Of a DNA stretch of 64,000 nt, positions 56,661 through 64,000 are shown one piece after another. This DNA comes from Candidatus Alistipes stercoravium. Its GTDB lineage: Bacteria > Bacteroidota > Bacteroidia > Bacteroidales > Rikenellaceae. Numbering within the stretch: the stretch's first letter is position 1; each line of letters starts with the position of its first letter. The position numbers and the translations under genes were made by a program. The stretch covers positions 1 through 64,000 of the forward strand of contig DWWQ01000011.1 of NCBI GenBank assembly GCA_019119615.1, in the 5' to 3' direction. The notes below the pieces were generated by a model. That model was not told the DNA's origin and made no database searches. It saw only the letters and a list, made by a program, of their open reading frames with translations.

Positions 56661-57941
56661 ATGAAAAACTGGATCGAACAACTCCGCACCGAGGATTGGG
56701 TCGTAGTCTGGGTCTCCCTGCCGCTGCTGCTCGCCGCCGCCCTCGCGCCCCACTGCCTGCCCTACGTTCCCTCGACGCTCGTCGGCACGACGGCCTGGTA
56801 CAACATCGTACTGCTCTTCGCCCTCGTGCTGGTGGTTCTCTACGTCGGGAGCCTCCTGCTACGCCGCCCCACACGGGGCATGATCCCCTCGCTGGCGGTA
56901 GTATTCGCCGTCTCGCTGCTGGCGCAGCTCGTAGCCAAGATCCCCGTCGTGGCCCACTACGGCTTCGAGTCGGTCTTCTTCTCGGTGCTCTTCGGACTGC
57001 TCATCCGCAACCTCTGGCGGGTTCCCGCGTGGATGAAGCCCGCCATCCAGGGGGAGTTCTTCATCAAGATCGGCGTCGTCTGCCTCGGCGCGACGATCCT
57101 CATCGGCGACGTCATGAAGTCTGGCATCTTCGGCCTCGTCCAGGCGTGCCTCGTGGTGGCCGTCGTCTGGTTCTTCGCCTTCCGCACGGCACGCCGCGCA
57201 GGGGTCGATGAACGCTCGGCGATGATCCTCTCAAGCGGCGTCTCGATCTGCGGCGTCTCGGCCTGCATCACCGCGGCGCGCGTGGCGGGCGGCGACGACC
57301 GCAAGCTCTCTTACATCGTCTCGCTGGTGCTCATCGTCGTCGTGCCGATGATCTACCTCATGCCGTGGCTGGCCCACCTGATCCTCCCGCACCTGTTTGC
57401 TCCGGAGGTGGCCCGCGAGGTCGCCGGGGCGTGGATCGGCGGCACGATCGACACGACATCGGGCGTCGTGGCCTCGAGCGAGATGGTCGGCGCGGAGGCC
57501 AGCAGCCACGCCGTCATCATCAAGGCGGCGCAGAACGTGCTGATCGGCGTCGTGGCCTTCTTCATCGCCCTCTACCTCTCGACGCGGGGCGAGCGGGGCG
57601 GACAGGCCCCCTCGCTGGGCATCGTCTGGGAGAAGTTCCCGAAGTTCATCCTCGGCTTCGTGGCCGCCTCGCTGGTCTTCAGCCTGCTGCAGTCGGGCGG
57701 GGTCTTCGTCCCCACGGCCGCGGGCAAGCTCGCCGAGACGGGCGCCGCGAAGACCCTCTCGACGCTCTTCTTCTCGCTGGCCTTCGTCTGCATCGGCCTC
57801 GACACACGTCTGAAGGAGATCATTTCGCGCGAGAACCGCAACATTCTGCGCTCGTTCCTCACGGCCCAGGCCTTCAACATCGTCGCGACGTTCCTGATCG
57901 CCTCGCTGCTCTTCGGCGTGCTGAAGCCGATGTGGTCGTAA
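56661..57941 (+). CDS. YeiH-family (UPF0324) putative sulfate exporter
   Basis: ATILIGDVMKSGIFGLVQACLVV; MILSSGVSICGVSACITAARVAGGDDRKLSYIVSLVLIVVVPMIYLMPWLAHL; GTIDTTSGVVASSEMVG. Confidence 0.9.
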   Translation: MKNWIEQLRTEDWVVVWVSLPLLLAAALAPHCLPYVPSTLVGTTAWYNIVLLFALVLVVLYVGSLLLRRPTRGMIPSLAVVFAVSLLAQLVAKIPVVAHYGFESVFFSVLFGLLIRNLWRVPAWMKPAIQGEFFIKIGVVCLGATILIGDVMKSGIFGLVQACLVVAVVWFFAFRTARRAGVDERSAMILSSGVSICGVSACITAARVAGGDDRKLSYIVSLVLIVVVPMIYLMPWLAHLILPHLFAPEVAREVAGAWIGGTIDTTSGVVASSEMVGAEASSHAVIIKAAQNVLIGVVAFFIALYLSTRGERGGQAPSLGIVWEKFPKFILGFVAASLVFSLLQSGGVFVPTAAGKLAETGAAKTLSTLFFSLAFVCIGLDTRLKEIISRENRNILRSFLTAQAFNIVATFLIASLLFGVLKPMWS

Positions 57942-58059
57942 CGGAATTCCGGAGGGGGCGGTGAAAAAACCGCCCCTCCGGATACGAAACACCCCGGGCG
58001 CCGCATTTGGTACAAGAACCTAATACTCCGCCCATGCGAACCTGATTTATGCAGCGGCG

Positions 58060-59776
58060 ATGCTGTCGTGCCTCGCCGTCCGTCCGGCTTTTGGCCGGAA
58101 TGCCGAACCCACCGTTCCCCCCTCGGACCCGAAAGCGTTCACGCTGACGTGCGACGATTTCGAAGATCCCCGCACGCTCCCCAACCTCGAAACGCTCTGC
58201 CGTGTCTGGGGCTATGCCAAGTACCACCATCCCGTCTTCTGCGACACGCTGCGCCGCGTCGATATCGACAGCGCCCTCTTTGCCCTGCTGCCGCGGGTCG
58301 TGCACGCCGACCGGGAGACCCGCAACCGGCACCTGCTCGACTGGGTCCGCTCGCTGGGAGATTATACCCCTAACCGGGTCGAGTACGAACAGGCGCTGGC
58401 TTCGTATGACCTGGTCGAGACGGCCGACCTCGGATGGACGGCCGATACCGTGTTGCTGGGCGGGGAACTCTCGAAGTTGCTGCAGGAGCTGCGTTATGCC
58501 GAGCGCGGCGAGAACTTCTACCTCCGCATGGGAACAATGGAAAACGGAGCGGGTTATCACTACCTTTCGTTGCGCAACGAGAGGTCCTATCCGACCCAGC
58601 AGATGGATAGCGGGCACAACCTGCTGACGCTCTTCCGTCTGTGGAACGTCATCGAATATTATGCTCCGAACCGTTCGCTGACGCTGCACCCCTGGGAGGA
58701 GGTGCTCACGAGCTACATTCCGCGCATGGGGGTCGAGACGGATCCCGTCCGCTTCTCCCGGCTCTATTTCCGGCTGATTCGCGAACTCAACGACGGCCAT
58801 GCCTACGCGCCGATCGAGATGCTCTTCGGACAGCGGATGCTGCCCGTGTGGCCGCTCCAGGCCGAAGGGCGCCTCTTCGTCGGCTACTCCGGCGACAGTG
58901 CCCTCGAACGGGGCGACGAGGTGGTGGCCATCGACGGGGAGCCTATCTCCAAACGGCTGGAGTTGCTGCGGGAATATGCCTCGCGGTCGAACGAGGCGAG
59001 CCTGCGCCAGGCCCTCCGTTATTATGGGCTCTGCACGCGCCGTGATACCGCCGAGGTGGTCCGCCGTCGCGCCGGGGCCTGCGACACGCTCCGCGTGGCA
59101 ACGGTGCCCTATGGCAGCGTCTCCCCCCCTTTACGACCCGGCACAACTCGTGCAGCCGCCCTTCCGCCTGCTGGCCGATTCGGTGGGTTACATCTACGCC
59201 GGGACCTTCTCACGCGAGCACCTCGCCGAGGTCGGGCAGACGCTACCCCGCACGCGGGCGCTCATCATCGACCTGCGCACCTACCCGCTGAATGTAGACG
59301 GCGCGCTGATAGCGCTGGCCGGCCAGTCGCTGCGTACCGAGTCGGTCGTTGTTAGGCAGGCGCTCTATCAGACGCTGGCCCTGCCCGGTCTCTTTTTCCG
59401 GCAGGAGCAGTGGCTGTTCGAGGACTTCGGAGAGGTTGCCGCACGATGTACCGAACCCTACAAAGGACGGGTGATCTTACTGGTGAACGAGATGACGCAG
59501 AGCAACCCCGAGTTCCAGGCCATGGCGCTGCAGCGATGCCCGCAGACGCTGACCATCGGTTCGCCGACCTCGGGTGCCACCGGCTCCATTGTCTGGATTC
59601 CGTTGCCCGGTCAGATAACCAGTTTCTCCGGTGTCGGCGTCCTCTATCCGGACGGAACCCAGACCCAGACCGTAGGAGTGCGCCTCGATGCCGAGCTCTA
59701 CCCGACGGTCGAGGGGCTTCAGGAGGGACGCGACGAGATTCTCGAACGGGCACTGAAGCTCGCCGCCGGGGATTGA
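58060..59776 (+). pseudogene. S41-family peptidase, frameshifted
   Basis: ORF 58060-59355 and ORF 58799-59776 join in different frames at a C7 tract (59123-59129); LVNEMTQSNPEFQAMALQ...TIGSPTSGATGSIVWIPLPG is S41-like; original start also appears out of frame. Confidence 0.75.
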
Positions 59777-59800
59777 CCCGCGCCGCGATTGCACACCATG

Positions 59801-59834
59801 AAAAAGGCCGATCCCCTACGGATCAGCCTTTTTT
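59801..59834. terminator. Bidirectional terminator overlapping the ygiQ 3' end
   Basis: AAAAAGGCCGATCC-CCTAC-GGATCAGCCTTTTTT, one mismatch. Confidence 0.85.
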
Positions 59835-61691
59835 CGTGCCGGGGCCCTTCCCGAAACCCTTTCCGGGAGCTTTTCCGAAGCTCCGCGCCGGGCCTTTCCC
59901 GGAACTTTTCCCGGACTTTTTGGGACTGACCGCCTGCCCGCTTTCTGTTCCGGACCTTCTCCGATCCGCCAATCCGCTCCGGCCGGATGCCTGCCGACCG
60001 AAGAAGTAGCTCTTCTGCCGCCGCTTCTCCTCCTGCGTGCGGGCCACATAGACCTTCTCGTGCGTATAGGGGTTCTCGCCCGTGCAGAACATCACCGACG
60101 AGAGGGTCATCGGCGTGGGCGTGAGGTCCTGCACCTGTTCGAGGTTGAAATGGAGCTTTCCGAGCACCTTTTCGGCCAGCGCGCGCATGTCCTGCTCCGT
60201 GCATCCGGGGTGCGACGAGATGAAGTAGGGAATCAGCTGGTAGGGCAGCCCCTCGCGGTCGCAGATGCGGTGGAAGTCGGTGTTCAGCCGCTCGAAGAGG
60301 GCGAACGGCGGCTTGCGCATCAGCCGCAACACCCCGTCTTCGGTGTGCTCCGGGGCGACCTTCAGCCGCCCCGAAGTGTGGTGCTTCAGAACGGTTTCGA
60401 GATAGGGCTTGTCGTCGAACAGGTCGTAGCGGATGCCGCTGCCGATAAAGGCCTTCCGGATCCCCTTGACAGCGCGGATCTTCGCATAGAGGGCCAGCAG
60501 CGGGCCGTGGTCGTTGTCCAGGTTGGGGCACATCCGCGGGTGGAGGCACGACGGGCGGCGGCACTTCGCGCAGAGCGTGCGGTCGCGGCCCCCCATGCGG
60601 TACATGTTGGCCGACGGGGCCCCGACATCCGAGAGGTAGCCCTTGAATCCGGGCATCTTCACCACACGCTCGACCTCGGCGAGGATCGACCGCTCGCTGC
60701 GTGCATGGACGAACTTGCCCTGATGGGCCGAGATCGTGCAGAAGGAGCAGCCGCCGAAGCAGCCGCGGTGGATATTCACCGAAAACTTGATCATCTCCCA
60801 GGCCGGGATCTCCCCCTTGCCGCGGTAGCGCGGGTGGGGCGCCCGCTCGTAGGGAAGGTCGAACGAGTGGTCGAGCTCCTCGGTCGTGAGCGCCGCATTC
60901 GGGGGCGTTACGACGACGTAGCGGTCGCCCACGGCCTCAACCAGCGTCGCCTCGGGCTCCATCAGGTTGCTCTGCGTCTCGATGACGGTGAAGTTGTCGC
61001 CGAAGGCCCGCTTGTCGCGCAGGCACTCCTCGTATCCGTGCAGGCGGATCGTCCGCGCGGGGTCAAGGCGCGCGACATACTCCCCGTCGGCGAGGAAGGC
61101 CACCTGGCGGATGCGGCGCAGCAGCTTGGCGTTGTAACCGTTGCGGAGCGTGCGGGCCACCTGCTGGATGACCCGCTCGCCCATGCCGTAGATGAGCAGG
61201 TCGGCGCCCGACTCGACGAGCACCGAGGGTTTGAGCGAGTCGCTCCAGTAGTCGTAGTGGGTCAGCCGCCGCAGCGAGGCCTCGATGCCGCCGATGACCA
61301 CCGGGACGTGGGGAAAGAGCCGCTTGAGGATCCGCGCATAGACCGTCACGGCGTAGTCGGGGCGGAATCCCGCCTTGCCGCCTGGCGTGTAGGCGTCGTC
61401 GTGGCGCAGCCGGATGTTGGCCGTATAGTGATTGACCATCGAATCCATGGCGCCGGCCGTGATACCGAAGAAGAGACGCGGGGCGCCCAGCTTGGTGAAG
61501 TCGCGCAGGTCGTCGCGCCAGTTGGGCTGGGGGACGATCGCCACGCGGTAGCCCTCGGCTTCGAGCAGCCGCCCGACGACCGCGGCGCCGAAGGCCGGAT
61601 GGTCGATATAGGCGTCGCCCGTGAAGAGGATGACGTCGAGTTGCTCCCAGCCGCGTTCGCGGACCTCCTTGAGGGTGGTAGGCAGAAACAT
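59823..61691 (-). CDS. YgiQ-family radical SAM protein
   Basis: DVILFTGDAYIDHPAFGAAVVGRLLEAEGYRVAIVPQPNW; radical-SAM motif GCFGGCSFCTISAHQGKFVHARSERSI; start 61691. Confidence 0.95.
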   Translation of the reverse strand: MFLPTTLKEVRERGWEQLDVILFTGDAYIDHPAFGAAVVGRLLEAEGYRVAIVPQPNWRDDLRDFTKLGAPRLFFGITAGAMDSMVNHYTANIRLRHDDAYTPGGKAGFRPDYAVTVYARILKRLFPHVPVVIGGIEASLRRLTHYDYWSDSLKPSVLVESGADLLIYGMGERVIQQVARTLRNGYNAKLLRRIRQVAFLADGEYVARLDPARTIRLHGYEECLRDKRAFGDNFTVIETQSNLMEPEATLVEAVGDRYVVVTPPNAALTTEELDHSFDLPYERAPHPRYRGKGEIPAWEMIKFSVNIHRGCFGGCSFCTISAHQGKFVHARSERSILAEVERVVKMPGFKGYLSDVGAPSANMYRMGGRDRTLCAKCRRPSCLHPRMCPNLDNDHGPLLALYAKIRAVKGIRKAFIGSGIRYDLFDDKPYLETVLKHHTSGRLKVAPEHTEDGVLRLMRKPPFALFERLNTDFHRICDREGLPYQLIPYFISSHPGCTEQDMRALAEKVLGKLHFNLEQVQDLTPTPMTLSSVMFCTGENPYTHEKVYVARTQEEKRRQKSYFFGRQASGRSGLADRRRSGTESGQAVSPKKSGKSSGKGPARSFGKAPGKGFGKGPGTKKG

Positions 61692-61702
61692 GGCGTGCGG
61701 TG

Positions 61703-62965
61703 CTATTCGTTCGTATTGCGGGTATTCTGCGGCACGCGGCCGCCGGCGGGAAGTGCGGCCACGGCGTCGCGCAGCCGTTCGAGGGCGCGGCGGATCACCG
61801 CGCGCGGGGCCCCGACGTTGAGGCGCATGAAGCCCTCGCCCTCCTTGCCGAACATCGCGCCGTCGTTCAGCGCCAGGCCGGCCCGCTCGACGAAAAGCCG
61901 CACGAGCTCCTCGTGCCCGAGGCCGAGGGCGCGGCAGTCGAGCCACACGAGGTACGAGGCCCGGGGCCGCAGGGGACGTATGGCGGGCAGTTCGCGGGCG
62001 CAGAAGCCGATCACCTCCTCGACGTTGCCCTCGATGTAGCGGATGAGCTCGCGGCGCCACGCCTCGCCGTGGCGGAAGGCCGCGATGGTGGCGATCGGCG
62101 CAAAGAGGTTCGGGGCGTCGAGTTCGTTGGCCTCGAGCCATGCGAAGAAGCGGCGGCGCAGCGCCTCGTCGGGGACGATGGCGTAGGAGCTGACCACGCC
62201 GGCGATGTTGAAGGTCTTGGTCGGGGCGCCGAAGGTGATGCTGCAGCGTGCCGCGGCCTCCGAGACGGAGGCGAAGGGGATGTGGCGCGCGCCCCAGAGC
62301 GCCAGGTCGCAGTGGATCTCGTCGGCGAGGACCACCATGCCGCGGGCCGCGCAGAAGTCGGCCAGGCGGACGAGCGTCGCGCGGTCCCAGACGATGCCGC
62401 CGGGGTTGTGGGGGTTCGAGAGGATGAGCATCCGGCACTTCGCATCGACGACGCGTTCGAGATTCTCGAAATCCATCTCGTAGGAGCCGTCCGGCCGCTC
62501 GCGCAGCGGGTTGCAAACCACCTCACGGCCGTTGCCCTCAGGCACCAGGCGGAAGGGGTGGTAGACCGGCGGCTGGATGACGACCCGCTCGTCGGGGGCG
62601 AGCAGGCGGTTTACGGCCATACCGATCCCCTTGACGATGCCGGGGATGTAGGCGATCCACTCGGGGCGGACCTCCCAGCCGTGGTGCGTGCGGATCCAGT
62701 CGATGATTGCGGGGCGGTAGTCCGCCGGCTCGAGCGTATAGCCCAGCACGGGGTGCTCGAGCCGCCAGCGGAGCGCTTCGAGGATGAAGTCGGGGGTTTC
62801 GAAATCCATGTCGGCGACCCACAGGGGTTCAAGGTCCCCGCGGCCGTAAGCCTCCGCGAGGCCGTCGTACTTGACGCAGCCGGTGCCGCGCCGCTCGATC
62901 CGACGGTCGAAGTCATAGCGGGACGCGGCGGCGTCCTGCGGCGGGGTGCTGAAGGATTTTTCCAT
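61703..62965 (-). CDS. MalY/PatB-type PLP-dependent aminotransferase/C-S lyase
   Basis: WVADMDFETPDFILEALRWRLEHPVLGY; LSNPHNPGGIVW; DEIHCDL; APTKTFNIAG. Confidence 0.93.
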   Translation of the reverse strand: MEKSFSTPPQDAAASRYDFDRRIERRGTGCVKYDGLAEAYGRGDLEPLWVADMDFETPDFILEALRWRLEHPVLGYTLEPADYRPAIIDWIRTHHGWEVRPEWIAYIPGIVKGIGMAVNRLLAPDERVVIQPPVYHPFRLVPEGNGREVVCNPLRERPDGSYEMDFENLERVVDAKCRMLILSNPHNPGGIVWDRATLVRLADFCAARGMVVLADEIHCDLALWGARHIPFASVSEAAARCSITFGAPTKTFNIAGVVSSYAIVPDEALRRRFFAWLEANELDAPNLFAPIATIAAFRHGEAWRRELIRYIEGNVEEVIGFCARELPAIRPLRPRASYLVWLDCRALGLGHEELVRLFVERAGLALNDGAMFGKEGEGFMRLNVGAPRAVIRRALERLRDAVAALPAGGRVPQNTRNTNE

Positions 62966-63003
62966 GGCGGTATGCGGTTTCGGAACCGGGCGCGGGCCCG
63001 GCA

Positions 63004-64000
63004 TCAGGGTTCTTCGCGGACGGTATAGGTCTCCCACTTGGCGAGCAGGGCGCGGAAATCCTCCGGGAGCTCGCTGTCGAAGCACATCTCGCGGGGTGTC
63101 GCGGGGTGTTCGAAGCCCAGCAGCCGCGCGTGCAGCGCGTGGCGGGGCATCACCGCAAAGCAGTTCTCGATGAACTGCCGGTACTTGGCGAAGGTCGTGC
63201 CCTTGAGGATGCGGTCGCCGCCGTAGCGCTCGTCGTTGAAGAGCGGGTGGCCGATCCAGGCCATGTGGACGCGGATCTGGTGCGTGCGACCCGTTTCGAG
63301 GCGGCACTCCACGAGGGTAACGTAGCCGAAGCGGCGCAGCACCTTCCAGTGCGTTACGGCGTGCTTGCCGTCCGAGCCGTCAGCGAAGACGTACATCTTC
63401 TGCCGCTCGCGGGGGCTGCGGCCGATATTGCCCGTGATGGTCCCCTCGTCCTCGTCGAAGTTGCCCCACACGAGGGCCACATAGCGGCGCTGGATCGTAT
63501 GGTCGAAGAACTGCTTCGCCAGACGCGCATGCGCCTGCTCGTTCTTCGCCACGACGAGCAGCCCCGAGGTGTTCTTGTCGATGCGGTGGACCAGCCCGGC
63601 GCGCGTCTGCTCTTCGGCCGGGATGCCCTGCTCGTTGAGGTGGTACATCAGGGCATTGACCAGCGTGCCGCTCCAGTTGCCCACCCCGGGGTGGACGACC
63701 ATTCCGGCGGGTTTGTTCACGATCAGCAGGTCGTCGTCCTCATAGGGGATCTCGAGCGGGATGTTCTCCGCCACGAGCTCCGTCTCGCGCCGCGGGTAGG
63801 GCAGCACGATCTGGATGCGGTCCAGGGGCTTGACCTTGTAGCTCGACTTCGCGGGGCGTCCGTTCACGAGGATGTTGCCGCTGTCGGCCGCCGCCTGGAT
63901 GCGGTTGCGCGAGCAGTGCTCCATGCGCACGGTGAGGAACTTGTCCAGCCGCAGGGGCGTCTGCCCCTTGTCGGCCGTTACGGCAAAGTGTTCGTAGAGC
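63004..64000 (-). CDS. RluA-family pseudouridine synthase, 5' end beyond window
   Basis: S4 region LRLDKFLTVRMEHCSRNRIQAAADSGNILVNG; GLVHRIDKNTSGLLVVAKN; ETGRTHQIRVHMAWIGHPLFND. Minus-strand frame stays open to 64000. Confidence 0.94.
   Translation of the reverse strand, partial: LYEHFAVTADKGQTPLRLDKFLTVRMEHCSRNRIQAAADSGNILVNGRPAKSSYKVKPLDRIQIVLPYPRRETELVAENIPLEIPYEDDDLLIVNKPAGMVVHPGVGNWSGTLVNALMYHLNEQGIPAEEQTRAGLVHRIDKNTSGLLVVAKNEQAHARLAKQFFDHTIQRRYVALVWGNFDEDEGTITGNIGRSPRERQKMYVFADGSDGKHAVTHWKVLRRFGYVTLVECRLETGRTHQIRVHMAWIGHPLFNDERYGGDRILKGTTFAKYRQFIENCFAVMPRHALHARLLGFEHPATPREMCFDSELPEDFRALLAKWETYTVREEP

Noticed and set aside
1-64000. rRNA, tRNA, IS elements, toxin-antitoxin or restriction systems
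   Set aside because: Nothing recognisable was seen by reading; tRNAscan-SE, ISfinder and DefenseFinder would be needed to exclude them.

Overview
GC-rich chromosomal segment, probably Bacteroidota (Alistipes/Rikenellaceae-like). This is inferred from TAnnTTTG -7 promoter elements, an UpxY-type antiterminator, GH2/GH27/GH29 enzymes, DUF4296 and PorT-like proteins. Layout: (1) GH29-like (partial) and GH2 glycosidases, then rplY-pth. (2) A complete capsule/exopolysaccharide locus, about 5.1-23.8 kb: upxY, WecA-like initiating transferase, SLBB export protein, Wzz, rmlA-C-D-B, Wzx, Wzy-like, several glycosyltransferases, a HAD + UbiA-like pair, acyltransferase and deacetylase, closed by a 19-bp-stem terminator. 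(3) A leftward housekeeping block: kdsC, DUF2520, YihY, methyltransferase, comEC. (4) A compact nine-gene virus-like cassette, 29.2-37.4 kb: two tail-like proteins, a small ORF, ClpP-like protease, capsid-like protein, portal, connector, holin, lysin. It has no visible terminase, integrase or tape measure. A strong leftward promoter sits upstream, and four DnaA-box-like sites lie in its leader. (5) A mostly rightward housekeeping block: GH27, an unusually short MqnA-like protein, CorA, flippase, holB, folK, rbfA, xerD, prmA, recO. (6) A frameshifted S41 peptidase, a porin with a 9-bp repeat linker, ygiQ, a PLP aminotransferase and an RluA-type synthase running off the end. The virus-like cassette next to comEC, together with the DnaA-site cluster, is the best candidate for an undescribed system. 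All product calls are from reading sequence and motifs; no database search was run.
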